DNA from: Adineta steineri
Taxonomy: Eukaryota; Rotifera; Eurotatoria; Adinetida; Adinetidae
NCBI GenBank assembly: GCA_905250115.1
Contig: CAJNOI010000188.1
Span: 1 to 64,000 of the forward strand
DNA length: 64,000 nucleotides
Reading direction: 5' to 3'
Shown here one piece after another: positions 1 through 12,072 of this stretch. The notes beneath the pieces are model-generated. The model was not told the origin of the DNA and did no database searches. It saw nothing but the letters and a program-made list of their open reading frames with translations. A program made the position numbers and the translations under genes. The stretch's first letter is position 1. Every line of letters starts with the position of its first letter.

Positions 1-1
1 T

Positions 2-840
2 AAACATGAACATCCACTTGTTGAATATCTTATTCCAAATCAAAAATATACATTAGAACAAATAATTTCATCAATACCTGATTTACTTCCTTCAAACAAT
101 GCAGGAAATATTTTAATGAAAGCAATCTTTGAAAATGATATTAAACCTAACAGTACCAACCGCAGTCGTTGTATCCCGTTCTGTGGTTTACGTATACCGC
201 GAAAGAAAAAGGCTGTTACTCCGATAGTTAAAAGTATGGGATTTTATTTTTCAGCTCATTGGTGTCCACCTTGTCAAGAATTTACACCAATGTTAGCCGA
301 ATTTTATAAAGAAACACGAGAAAAATATCAATCTTTTGACGTTGTATTTTTATCATTTGATCAGGATGAAGATTCATTTAATACTTATCGATCACAAATG
401 CCATGGCCTGCAGTTCCATTTAATTTAACTGATATTTTTGCTGAATATTTTAAACTTCAAGGTTTCAACTAAGTTTATTACAATTTTTTTTTCTCAAAAA
501 TATTCATATTTTTTATTTGAAAGGTCTTCCAAGCTTAATTGTCGTATCATCAGATGGACAAATTTTATCACGTAAAGGTTGTGAAGATGTTGAACAACAT
601 GGTATTAAAGCTTTACAGACATGGTCACGAGCTGAAAAATTAAAACCTCCTCCACCAGATCAATATAAATGGACACATTTTGCTTGTGATGGATGTGGAA
701 TTAAACCAATTGTTGGTGAAAAATATTCATGCCTTACTTGTCAAAATTATGATCTTTGTTCAGCATGTGCAAAGAAAGGACATGAACATGAACTTAAACT
801 TCAATTACAACCAAATGATGATGAACATCAGTCGAAATGA
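2..840 (+). CDS. Nucleoredoxin-like thioredoxin-fold protein with C-terminal ZZ zinc finger (5' partial)
   Basis: The frame is open to the left edge, so the true start lies outside the window. Exons are 2-461 and 524-840, with a 62-base GT-AG intron. Splicing restores KLQGLPSLIVV across the junction. The visible 258 residues hold a thioredoxin-like/tryparedoxin-like domain with the redox motif WCPPC followed by a typical FLSFDQDE strand, then a ZZ-type zinc finger of the C-x2-C...C-x2-C...H form (CDGC, CLTC, CSAC, H-x-H). Family knowledge: nucleoredoxins are cytosolic/nuclear oxidoreductases that reduce disulfides and bind partners such as Dishevelled; some invertebrate forms carry a ZZ finger. 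The TAA stop is at 838-840. Family assignment is firm; the exact orthologue is not. Confidence 0.85.
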
Positions 841-1735
841 ACGAACAAATAAATAGACAATATTCAAAAAATCTTCTCATTCGATTTTTTTCATAGCAAA
901 ATTAACTTGATTTATTTAATAAATTCTATCATGAGAAATAAACAAAAATAAATTTATCACATAACGAATCCTCGTAGAAAATTGTGAGAATGTATTCAAG
1001 TTAGAGTGATGAATGTCATTCTTATATGAGCCTTCATCAGTGATGATTTTAGCTATGTAAATTCATCTTATGATTAGGGAATTCTTTGTCAGAACTTTCA
1101 TCCAAAGAGTTCACTTCTCTAAGTGAATTAGCGCTGTCTTCTACATCATTTATTTTCAAATGACATGTTAACTATTGTAAAATTTCTCTTATATTTGTAC
1201 GTTAAAGGACGGCGTGACAAGAATACAGTAGAAACAACGAGAAGCTTCGTTTCTTTTCTATTTTGCGCATATATTACCTTTAACATGTAAAAGAACGAAT
1301 GAGTACTTTGAATCATTATTCAGTTACTCATAAAAATGTTTTATTATGCGTCGATACAAATTAGAAAATAGTAAATAGAATCCGAAAAAGCCATCGAGGA
1401 CATTTTTTTGAAAATTAACTTGTCCATAGAAATGAAAGGGATGATAATTACAATAAAATTAATCGTAGAAAATATCAGTGAAAAAACTCTTATATTACTT
1501 GTATATGATAAATATAATACAACTTTCGAGAAAGATAGCAGTATTGTTTACATAGAAAATCTAACTGAATAAACTTTTTCATAAAAAACAATTCAACGTT
1601 GTATTCATTAGTTGCTTAACTATCTTAAAATATATATATATTTTGTTTTATTATATAAATATTTATCTTGTTCAAAGAACAATGTATTTATCTGACTGTT
1701 TTATTTTATAAATAAATATATAAAGTTTGTTGGAT
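841..1735. other. AT-rich intergenic spacer
   Basis: This lies between two convergent genes. I see no coding frame, RNA gene or repeat beyond AT-rich simple sequence, including a TATATATATA tract near 1632. Confidence 0.6.
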
Positions 1736-2410
1736 TTAGTTATACTCTAATTGTTCATGATAAAAACAAAGTGTTGATGAGCGATTATCATCTTGTTGAG
1801 GTGTTGTTGACGATGTTGTTGTTGTTGTTGTAGAATATTCAAGTAATTCATGTTTAGAATATCGATCAATATGTGAATTAATAATAGTTAAAAGCTGTTC
1901 AAGACGAGATAATTCATCTGGATGTACATACTCTCTGTGTACGTGCGGAGATGCTAATAACATATCTGATTTTAATTTAGCTAAACTATCTAATTTAAAT
2001 TGACTCATTTCAACAGTTAATTCAGCACAAGCTCCATCGATTTCAATCATTTTATCTGCAACTGCACGTTCAATTGATGCAATTGTTCGATCTAAATTAA
2101 TATTTTATTTAATTATTAAATAAAAAGAAAAAGGAGAAATTTTACTTTTCCATGCTTCTACAAATTGTTGTGCTCGTTGTTTCGTTCCATCAATTGACAT
2201 TGTTTCAAGTTTTGCCCGAATTTGATTTGCACGATCAATAAGAATATCAAAATGAGGTTCAATTTCAATTCTATGATGTTCACTTAAATGTTGTAAACAA
2301 ACTTTTCGTTGACATGCTGGACATCGACCATATGCAGTACGATTACAATTTCTCATACATTCTTTTTCATTTCTATAATGACGACAATCATTTGAACGAT
2401 CGATTGACAT
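1736..2410 (-). CDS. B-box-like zinc-binding protein with helical tail
   Basis: Two exons (2410-2146 and 2091-1736) join in frame (EAWKN then RTIASIERAV) to give about 206 residues. The N-terminal 45 residues are rich in Cys/His (CRHYRNEKECMRNC, CPACQRKVCLQH, HH), a pattern like a B-box or related small treble-clef finger. The remainder is helical with a Thr/Ser-rich stretch (TTTTTTSSTT) and ends HEQLEYN. Such proteins are common in rotifers and often act as TRIM-like scaffolds, but no RING or SPRY domain is present, so I assign no function. A polypyrimidine/AG signal ends just before the ATG, so a 5' UTR intron is possible. Confidence 0.7.
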
Positions 2411-3577
2411 TGATCTAAAACGAAAGATTTTATTTTATAGAGAAGTTTTATCGTACGAGTCCAATTTATAAGAACTATTTTTCACATCAATTAGATATTT
2501 TACAATTTCCAAATAATAAGATCATGAAAAGTTATTTAGTTGTTTTAATCATCTCAGTTTTCTTCAGATGTCTCTACAAAAATAAGTCTAATGTTGTTCG
2601 ATTAGATGAATGGGGAGAATAGTATCCTCTAAAGAGTTAACAATAGATGATAGTTTTTCCTAGACAGTCTTACCACATACATACTTCTCAAAGACAGTCT
2701 GTAGGTAGTTGAATGATATCTGTAGCAACAGGTGGATCAATAATATAGACCTCTCATTCACGTGATTTAACATGATTAGACTTCTTTTTGTAGAGGCATC
2801 TCAAAACAACAGAATAACTTGTCGTATCAATTTAATTAAAGAAAGTAACTTTCTATGATATTTTCTTTTTTTTAAAATTGTAAAATATCTAATTGATGTG
2901 AAAGATACTATTTTTGAATATTCCTTATAAACCTGACTCATAAGAGAAGAAAACTGATGATGAGTTTTTGGATACGTTGTATATATAAGATAAATGAATT
3001 GTTTTGTATTGACAATTGATATTTATTTATATTTGATAATGATTGTATTACTTAAAAATTAATTTTGTTTACAAATAAAAGAATGACAAATATATAATTA
3101 ATAAATATATATATTTGATAAGACAAGACAATAAAGGCAAATAAACCGAAAATATCATTGACTAAAAAGCAAAAAATTGCAAATTGCTTCTACTATTACA
3201 CTAGAGGAAGAAGAAGAAGAAATACGTTTCTATCTCTATTGTTTTCTGTTCGATTAAAATTGAAAAATAAAAGAATTAACATTGATATTATTTACAAAAT
3301 CTATGTGCATTTTTAGTGAGTATAAAGCAAAAAAAACAAAACATTCATTTGTACATCAATGACACAAAAAGAAAAGAAAAGAAAGCAAAAACATTACAGA
3401 CTATTTTTTGATTAGAATCTTGAAAAAAAAAGAAAGAAAAAAGGGTGTCACAGGGGGATTAACAAAACTACAAGATATTTATCGCGACTATAATTAATAA
3501 TGTTTTAATTGCCAGAAAATACTTCAATTTATTGATTAACAACCTAAAATAAACTAATCGATAAAATAAATAAATAA
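2411..3577. other. Intergenic spacer holding a fold-back repeat and purine-rich tract
   Basis: There is no credible gene. It contains the long inverted repeat annotated at 2450-2945 and a low-complexity GAAAAG-type purine stretch around 3365-3450. Confidence 0.6.
2450..2945. repeat. Imperfect inverted repeat (fold-back, MITE-like)
   Basis: The arms face each other. CACATCAATTAGATATTTTA near 2486 is matched in reverse complement near 2882-2900. TCTCTACAAAAATAAGTCTA near 2570 is matched by the reverse complement of the segment at about 2769-2790, and GAGTCC...TTTATAAG near 2456 by the segment near 2925-2942. Arms are roughly 140-180 bases with small indels and the loop is about 170 bases, in which AGACAGTCT occurs twice. 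No transposase is visible, so this is a non-autonomous fold-back element or an old inverted duplication. Confidence 0.65.
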
Positions 3578-4516
3578 CTAAATATAAGATAAACGAACCA
3601 TATTTGTTTGTTCATTAATTTCATGTAAATCTAATTGAACAAAATCATCTTGAATAATATTATTTGGAATAATTTCAATATCATCTTCATTATCTTTTTC
3701 TTCAACAATAGATATTGTTTGTGTTCCATTTGAATTATAATATTTATCTTTGTCAATATCTGTTGATTGATTAACAATTAATTGAGGGATATTTATTGTA
3801 TTTGGTTTATTATTTGGAGAGACATTCGGTTGTTGACTAGTTGAACAAAGTTTTCTAACAACATCAATCTAAATAAAATAAAATAAAATAAAAATTATTA
3901 AATAAATAAATAAATAAGAAGATTGACTTGATGTGGTGTTCGAATTTTAGCCATAACATGATGAGAATGAATTAATTGTCTATCAGCACATGATTCACAT
4001 AAATCATAATCAAAACATTCAAGACATTTATAACGAATACCAATTATTGGTGAACGATTACAACCTATTTAAATAGATTTTTATTTTAAAAAGATTAAAT
4101 AAATTAAACAAACCATCACATATAACACCAACATGTTTTGGTGGAAGATATTTTAATGGAGCACCACCTTCATCTATAAATTTAACAAAAACACGAAGAA
4201 GTTGTTGACGTGATGCTTGATCACGTGCAGCTTCATTTATTCCATCAGAAGATGTTACGGATACAAGACCACGAACATCATCTAAATAAAAAACATTTAT
4301 TTTTACTCATATTTTTAATTTTAATTTTGTTTTACCTTCGTATTGAAATTCTACATGAATTCCATTTGAATCTGATGTTAATTCAGGAAATAATTGAGAA
4401 AGTTTTGCACGTAAAATCGATAAAACATCGGTTGAAGGTGTTAAAATGGGAATACCTATTCGACGATATTCAGTAGTTCCATCAAGTTTTCCAACACATA
4501 ATTTAACTTCAACCAT
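3578..4516 (-). CDS. SQSTM1: p62/sequestosome-1-like PB1-ZZ protein
   Basis: Four exons (4516-4336, 4281-4114, 4064-3928, 3868-3578) join in frame to 258 residues. Residues 1-85 form a PB1 domain starting MVEVKLCVG, with an acidic OPCA-like loop (QYEDDVRGLV). A ZZ finger follows (CDGC...CLEC...CESC, H-x2-HHV). The C-terminal part is acidic and contains DDFVQL, which fits the LC3-interacting consensus (acidic, aromatic-x-x-L). Family knowledge: p62 polymerises through PB1 and links ubiquitinated cargo to the autophagosome. The protein is shorter than mammalian p62 (about 440 residues), and no UBA domain is visible before the TAG stop. It lies 174 bases from the FAM102-like gene on the same strand. 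Confidence 0.85.
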
Positions 4517-4609
4517 TCTGTTCTTGTTCGGGATTTTAGTTTTCTTAATTATTCTAAAAAGAAAAAAAAATAATAAACACCGAGACTCAGACTCATTTTT
4601 TCATTAATT

Positions 4610-4646
<37 letters not shown>

Positions 4647-4690
4647 TGCTATTAGATAATAACAAATAAATACAAGAAGGAAAACGAATA

Positions 4691-6359
4691 TTAGGTAGAT
4701 ACAAAGAGAGACGCTGGTGTTGACTGAAGAGATTGACATGATGATGATGAACCAACATGTGCTGTTCCATCTTCATCATACAATAAACATAAATAACCTT
4801 TAAATTAAAAAGAAAAAAAATTTATTTTAATTTAAAAACAATTTATTTCAACAAACCATTAGAATTTCCTACTGTTTTAGCATTATTATTCATGACACTA
4901 TTGACTATTTCTGTAGCATCAATTCTTGTTGAATGTAATCTTCTTTGAATATCTCCAAATTGATCAATAAATGGAGTCTAAAAAGAAAAATTTCATTTTA
5001 TTTTTCTTAAATAAAAATTGTCTTTTAAAACAAACTCTTCTTTTATGATTAACACGTCGTTGTGATTGTTGATAACTCTCTTCGTCACTACCTTGCCTAG
5101 AAAAAGAAAAGATTTTATTATTTAATAAATAAATTTGTTTCTTCATTGTAAAAGCACGAAGGTAGAAGAAAAAGCAGGGATAATATGTTTAAAATGTCTA
5201 CCTGACATTAGCAAGCATATTGGGATCAGAATGGGAATTGTGAAAATGATGTGACTCCTTTAATAAATGTCTAAGAACAAATTATTAACTAATTTTGTTG
5301 TTTATTTTGATTTCAATTTGATAAAATAAACAAACCTCAAATGATTTTTCTCATGTGAAATTGAATTATTTGTACTATTGACACTATTTGTTGAATAATT
5401 TGAACAAACACTACTTTTACTCGCTTGACGAGAATGACCACGATTTGAATTTGTTGTTGATGGTGGATAAAGTTCACCAGCTGATGTACTCATTGTTGAT
5501 GAACATTCATCTAAAATTATTTTTCATATTTAACAAAAATGAAAAATAAATAAAAGCAAAATAAATAAACCTGTACATTGATCATGAGTTTTTTTATTTG
5601 GTAAAGCTTGTTCAACTTTTATATATGGATGATCATTATCTGGTCTAAGAAAAATATTTTCAATGAATTTTCAAATAAAGAATTCAAATAAATACCTTCG
5701 AAAAATATGATCACCTTCAAGAATTGTTATTTTCATACTTATCTCAAGATAAGCATTAGCTGGACTACTATTTGTTTGTTGATAACCATTAAGTAGACAT
5801 GCTTTTGATTCATCACCACTTCCAGCAACTGATGCTAAATCCAAATCATAAAAACCAATTTTTTCATAGGAACGACCACCACGTCCTTCCTTTTTAAAGA
5901 AAATAAAAGAAAATAGAAAAAAAATAAGAATTTTCTTTAAACAAACTTTTCGTATTGAAATTCGACAGAGACAATGATCAAGTGTAAAATTATCAACACG
6001 GGATGTCATTCTGACTGTAAAATGATCATTGATATTAAATTCAACTTTATTTTCATGAACTTCAAATCGTCTATTGAAAAGAAAAGAATAATAGAAAAGA
6101 TAGAATTAAATTTAAATTCTTACTCATGACATGTATAAATATGATTTCCACCATTTAAAAGACGAATTTTAAAGAAAAATTTTCCATTTGCATATGGAAG
6201 AGAAAGAACACGTTCAACTTTTAAATCGACATCAAATGTATGACGTCGTTTACGATTAAATGTTGATAATAAACCACCAGTTGTTCCTTTTCCATTTAAT
6301 ATTTCATGTGATTTGTTCATTTCAATTTGATCAAGATTATTTGTCTTGGGGCTCATCAT
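4691..6359 (-). CDS. FAM102/EEIG1-like NT-C2 domain protein
   Basis: Nine short exons (6359-6124, 6070-5947, 5889-5696, 5644-5571, 5510-5336, 5270-5202, 5096-5036, 4977-4857, 4797-4691) join in frame to 386 residues. Residues about 30-165 form an NT-C2 (N-terminal C2-like) domain: HTFDVDLKVERVLSLPYANG, FFKIRLLNGG, then SIRK/EGRGGRSYEKIGFYDLDLA, AGSG and KACLLNGYQ. This matches FAM102A/B order. The Ser/Asn-rich middle has the family's GHSRQASK-like motif, and the C-terminus carries the IDATEIVNSVM segment (IDADAIVEKIV in vertebrates). EEIG proteins act as membrane-associated adaptors; the exact role here is unknown. Two Met codons open the frame. Confidence 0.88.
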
Positions 6360-7425
6360 TACGAAAGAATCTTAATTTACAAAAAAAGAAAAATTTATTT
6401 AAACGAAATATGACAAAACTACCACCTTCGTTTCTTTCTTTAAAAAAAAAGAGAACACTTACCTGATTTTTTCACCTTTTTCTCATTCATCAAATAGACG
6501 CACACATGACCAAGGTGTTAACAAATGTGTCATCATTGCTTAGAAGCATAGAAACAATAAATAAACATATTTTCTTTCACTAAATAAAATAGAGATTATT
6601 ATTCAATTTTATTTTATCAATTCTAGAAAACATTACATTTTTATTGGAGAACGAATGGAAAATAAATATTTTCCTCATAATTTATCAATAATAACAAACA
6701 AAATAAACAATCTTTTACCTTACATCTATAATTAGCTTAGAATGATCCAATAAGATTTCATTCTCAATTTATTTTGCCAAAACAATATCAAAGTTTATTT
6801 TTAACTTTAAAATCGTTTAAAAGATTAACTTTTTCTTTTTTTAAATGACATTTTTAAAGGTCATTTAAGGCGACATCTATTGATGAACTTTTTTTTACAA
6901 TAAATCTCTCAAAGTCACATTGATCAATATTTCAAACAGTTATGAGAGTACTCACAATCAAAACTGACAGATTTAAAGTATAATTTATTTCGTTTGAATT
7001 ATTTATCTCTCCTTTAGTTGACTTGTTTTTTATTCTAAGCAGTAGCTTTATGTTCGCAATTGAATCAAATAACAATGGTATTCTTCGATATTTCACACTT
7101 TGTTCTCATACAAATTTTATCAACAGTTTTTCATTATATTACGAATGTCGTGTGAGTACTCGATAATGATAGAAATGTAAAATAAATTAGAATTTCAAAG
7201 TTCACAGTTCTACAACCATAGACTAGTTAAACAAAGAGTAACGGGGGATGTTATCAATGGAAGAAAAATATTGATTAAGAAAGGTTAATCGTTGACTTAT
7301 CTATTTTTAGTGATTGAAATGATGAATTTTGTTGAATAGAAGTTTATTTTTACTTGTAAACAAAAAGACACAAACAATTTTTTTTTGATAACAAAAGAGA
7401 AAAGTTGGAAATGTCTATCTAATAA
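6360..7425. other. AT-rich intergenic spacer
   Basis: This separates the FAM102-like and Tudor genes. I see no coding, RNA or repeat feature beyond poly(A/T) runs. It should include the FAM102-like promoter, but no clear box stands out. Confidence 0.5.
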
Positions 7426-9390
7426 TTATTGACGAGAAAAAAATTCTAAATCAGTCATAACTAAATCAATAGTTTGATTGAAAGACAAAGAGGATTGATT
7501 ATTATTTAAAATAAAATATTGTTTTTGATTAATTAATGAAGATAAATTAAACAAAACATATTGTTCTGGACGAATTTTCTTTGACCAATATTCACTTATT
7601 TGTAAATTTGTACATCGACGACTTAAATATAAATCACACATATGATCAGTTAAACTCTAAACAAAAAAAAAATGATTTTATCAATAAAAGAAGAAAAAGA
7701 AATGTTTTTGTACAGAAATCGTTGGTGTTGATATATGTATAAACATAATTGGCCATTTAACTTGATTCATATCGGAAACAGTAACTTTTAATAAAAGTTT
7801 TTCCGATGAAATTCGTTCATATTTTAATGAATTTTCTAAACTCATACATGCTCTTCGATTCCAACCACATTTATCATTTTGTGTAAATGGTAAAACTTGA
7901 GCAAGTGAACATGCAAGTGCTTGAGCTGGACGATCACTAAATTGTGAATTTAATGGTTGAATTAAATTCAGATTTAATTCATTTATTTCTCCATTATCAA
8001 TAAATATTAATTGAACTTTGTCATTTTCAATAATTCGAATTATTCGTGCTCGATACCAATTGGAATCATTTGGAGATTTTGCTGCACAAAATTCACTTGG
8101 TTGAGGAATATAACATTTGTTCATATCCATATTATTATAATAGAAACTAAAACAGAAACAAAGGAATTAAAATAAAAATTTTCTTATTAAATTTACTTGA
8201 TATTTTTATGCATTTCATCATATGATTCTGTTTGATTTGATATTCGAAGAAAAAAATAAGTTGGATTATAATATTTTGATAATTCTCCTTCAAAATCAAC
8301 ACCAGTTTGAAACCGTTGATATGTTATTGTTACTGGAACATTATATTCAACTAATCAACAAAGAAATAATTAATCTTTTCTTTTATTTAAATAAAAAATT
8401 AAATTAAATTTTACTTGGTCGAGATGGAATTTGTGATGGAGGATAATAAGAATTATTTTCTCGATTTGTTAAGATTTTTGTATTATTATATGTTCCTCGT
8501 CGATTATTATTATTTGGTCTATATCGTTGTTGATTAGAAGATGTTCCATTATATGGATAATACGAATCTTTTCTATCAACATTATTTATTGGTCGAATTA
8601 AATGAGAATTATTTGAATTCGAAGAAAATGTTGGAGGAACAACAGGATGAGAAGGAGGAGGAGGAGTAAGAGTAAGAGTTTTATTTACACATTGAGAAAC
8701 AGAAGAAGGTGAAGAACAAGTACTTGTTAATGGATAAATAGGAGAATTTGAATTCGAATTTAATTCATCAATTAATTCATACTAAAATATTAACAAATTT
8801 TATATTAAAAATTCATCTATAAATCTTATTCTTTAAGAAATTTAGATTTTATGAAAATAAGGATTTTATTTAAGAGTATAAGACTATGTAATAGAATTCA
8901 AATAAATATCTTACATGAGATTTCACAGCATTGATAGTTTCTTTAACAGTTTGAATTTCTTTTGATATTTCTAATTGAATATCTAAATTAAAACTAATCT
9001 TACAATTGAGATATAAAATAAAAGAGATTTGTTACGTTGAAGTAATTGTGACCATTGTTGAAGAGATTCTTGAATTGATTCTAATGTAATAAGACCAACA
9101 ACTTGTTGTTTTGTTACTTTTGGTTGAAATTGAAATGAATTTATTTGAGATGAGATGATTTGACCTTTTATTATATCATTATTATGATTTGTTGAAAGAA
9201 ATGATTCAGATGTTAAATCAAGATAATTTTTAACAAATTCATCATAAATTTGTATTAAATATTCCGAATTATTTTTATCTTCAATCCCAAATGTTGATTT
9301 TATTTGATTTTCAAGTAAACCAATATCAATTGGATGTTTTAAATCAAATTTTCGTCTTTGACGACCAAATTCAATAACTAATGTTAACAT
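7426..9390 (-). CDS. Tudor-domain protein
   Basis: Six exons (9390-9036, 8982-8915, 8781-8415, 8350-8197, 8146-7714, 7656-7426) join in frame to 535 residues. The N-terminus is unassigned (MLTLVIEFGRQRRKF). A long Ser/Asn/Pro-rich linker follows (residues about 145-265). Near residues 320-420 is an extended Tudor domain: FCAAKSPNDSNWYRARIIRI, VQLIFIDNGEI, DRPAQALACSLAQVLP. Family knowledge: extended Tudor proteins bind methylarginine on PIWI and related proteins in the piRNA pathway. The usual DYG turn of the aromatic cage reads DNG here, so methylarginine binding may be weakened. One Tudor domain is visible. A transposon-silencing role is inference. Confidence 0.8.
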
Positions 9391-11104
9391 TTTTAATTTA
9401 CAAATTTAAATAAAATCAAAATCGTTAGAAAAACAAAAGAAAATATTTGAATTTCGATTTTATTTCAACTGACCAACACAATCTCTTTCAAATCAAAACG
9501 TTACGTTTAAATTATATATCATCGATCATTTCTTTAAACTAATGACATCTATAAGTCACACATTCAACATATATATCTAGCTTTCATCATATAATCAAAT
9601 TCAAATTTATATTAGAAAACAACAAAGTTATCTCATCTCAACAAATAAAATCGGCAAAAATATTTCTCACATCATTTTATACAACTAAAATATATATTTA
9701 TATATTTATTATATCATTCTAATGACAAAACATGATTACATTTGTCAATTAGAATTAAGAATGAATAAACGAATGTTTTTCAAAGATAAATATGTTCATT
9801 CATGTAACATAATATCGAAATGAATTGAAATGAAAAATATTGCATATTTGTATAATTCATATATGAATGAATAAATCTGATAAAATAAAAGAATATTTCT
9901 CTAATAATGTGTTCAATTATCGTAATTATTCATTTGTTCGATAAACATCTGTTAAAGCAAAAACATCGAAGCTTCCTTCTGTGCAACAATAAAGAACACA
10001 CGAAATGAAACAGACATATGCTCATTGAAAACAATTCAAAAAGTCAAAAAGCAATATGACGCCAATAAGTTGCCACTTCAAAATTCTTTCATTTCGGTTC
10101 AACAAATTTCAAAGATTTAAATTGATTTTATTTAAAAACCTTTTTCAAAAAGAATATAATCATTCCTTTTGAAAACTTTGAAATTATCTTATGATGAATA
10201 TATTATAGATAGCGACTATTTATTTATCATATTCTTAATATTACCAAAAATAATTTAAAGAAACAGTGAGATAAATTTCGTTGAAATATTCAATAAAAGA
10301 TTTTCAAGATAAAAATTCGTTTTGAGAGAAAATAATTTGAAATGATGAGCTAATAATTAAATCTCTCTCCCATTGTTTATTTCGACGTCCGACGTCATCG
10401 GTCATAGAATATGTTTCTTCTTCATATATTCTTGTCAAGAAAAAAAACAAAAAACAAAGAGAGAGTGACCGGGCAAAGGGTCACTCATTGCTCATGACCA
10501 ATGAATAACAATGACCTTGAATTAAACCAATAACTGTTTTGTCTCCGTTTATTCTCTTATATAAATTGATGTGTATTTCAACATTAAATTACACAATTTG
10601 ACAAACTAAACAGTAAGTAGTTTCATATTCTTATTCTTGTTCTTATCTTGAAGTCACTGTTCGTCTTGCCTCGCTCGGTAAGAATTTAAATGAAGCGAAG
10701 CTTGTCGATCAGTACCTTCCGATAAGATTATTACAATATCTATTATTATTCTTATATAATTATTTATAACAAAATTTTGAAGATTTGCGATTACACTGTT
10801 CACACACCTCGCGCAGTAATCAAATCTTTGTATAAAACAAAGATTGAAAATGTCCGCTAGATTGTGCGAACAGTCTAATTGCTTTTTTTCAATGGAATTC
10901 AATTCTAAAGCACAAACAAAAACTGTTCATCTAGCCTCGCCTGTGTAATTTATTTATTAAACAAAGGCGGGAGCAGGTTGTGACAGTCATTATATGTGTT
11001 TACAATCGACGAATAAATATTCTTTCTTTTTTTTATTATTTTAACTATGAAATATTTTAGTTTATTTTAAGAAATCATAAGAAGAAAACTGTTTGTCTTT
11101 TTTC
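9391..11104. other. Intergenic spacer with a promoter-like stretch and short repeats
   Basis: There is no convincing protein gene. From about 10470 to 10615 it looks like a plus-strand promoter (annotated separately). From 10655 to 10945, three degenerate copies of a CTGTTC...CCTCGC motif occur (about 10657, 10796, 10922). The short minus-strand frame across 10654-10902 has no family features and I do not call it. Confidence 0.5.
10473..10615 (+). promoter_or_regulatory. Promoter-like region without an obvious gene
   Basis: In order on the plus strand are a CCAAT box (ACCAATG near 10498), TGACCTTGA near 10511 (reverse of the nuclear-receptor half-site TCAAGGTCA), and TATATAAA at 10558-10565. 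About 50 bases further is a strong 5' splice site (ACAGTAAGT, near 10610). That is the layout of a TATA promoter with a non-coding first exon. No open frame follows within 500 bases, so it could drive a non-coding RNA or be a remnant. Confidence 0.35.
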
Positions 11105-12072
11105 TTAAACTTGAGCCATACGAATGTAACCTTTTCCACTTGGAAGATCTTTTTTAATTTCAACACCTTGTGGAAAATGTTTTTGAACATCTGCATCTGT
11201 GACATTTGGTGGAACCATTACTTTATCTCCAACCTGAATTGAATAGGAATGAAGACAATTAAACAAAAGTAAGAAAAACTAACCTTCCAATCAACTGGTG
11301 TTGCTATTGGTAAACGTGCTGAAAGTTGAAGTGAATCAAGTAAACGAAGAATTTCACTAAAGAATACATGTATTTTTTTTATGTAAAATTTTACTTATTG
11401 AAATAAATAAATTTACTCAAAATTTCTTCCAGTTGTTGCTGGATAAAGTAAACTTGCTTTAACTTTTTTATCAGGTCCAATAAAAAATACCTAAAGAAAC
11501 AAATTGAAATAATTTTTTTAACATACAAAAAATAAAACTTACAGCACGTGCTGTTAATGGTAAACCTTTGCTATCAAATTCAGCAGGATCAATCATTCCT
11601 AATTGTTTAGCTAGTTTTCTCTCACTATCATCAATTATTGGAAATGGAAATTCACCATGTGGAACTAATTTACATGTATCACCTGTACATTGAATATTTG
11701 GTCCACCATAAGCTTGTAAATCCTAAATAGAAAGATTAAAAAATGAATTTATTTTAATGAAAAAAAACTAACTTTAATCCATCCATGATGATTATCTATT
11801 GAATCACATGATAAACCAATTAATTTCGTATTACGTTTAGCAAAATCAGGTGCTAATTTAGCTGCACGTGATAATTCAGTTGTACAAACTGGTGTGTAAT
11901 CAGCTGGATGAGAGAATAATATTCCCCATCTGAAAAAATAGAAAAGAAAATAAAATTTGAAAATAAAATAAAATAAAACAAACTTGTTTCCAAGCCATTC
12001 ATGTAATTGAAATTTTCCAGCTGTTGTATTGAGTGTAAAATTAGGAAATTCTTCACCAAGTCGTAAGGACAT
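11105..12072 (-). CDS. PRDX6: Peroxiredoxin 6 (1-Cys peroxiredoxin)
   Basis: Six exons (12072-11984, 11929-11773, 11722-11543, 11490-11417, 11356-11284, 11233-11105) join in frame to 233 residues, close to the family length of about 224. The start is the ATG at 12072 (MSLRLGEEFPNF); the frame is open one codon triplet further up only to a TTG. Diagnostic parts are WGILFSHPADYTPVCTTE with the peroxidatic Cys, LIGLSCDSIDNH, then TARAVFFIGPDKKVK and GRNFDEILRLLDSLQL. It reduces hydroperoxides in the cytosol, with one conserved catalytic Cys. The segment that is GDSWG in mammals (phospholipase serine) reads GNKWG here, so PLA2-type activity is doubtful. Confidence 0.96.

Noticed and set aside
4549..5146. 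Minus-strand open frames over the FAM102-like gene (60-76 codons)
   Set aside because: They are readings across introns of the gene; the spliced exons explain the coding signal.
10654..10902. Minus-strand 82-codon frame
   Set aside because: No family features, low-complexity Ile/Asn composition, and it lies over degenerate repeats.
11853..12059. Second minus-strand frame inside peroxiredoxin 6
   Set aside because: Out-of-frame shadow of the peroxiredoxin exons and intron.
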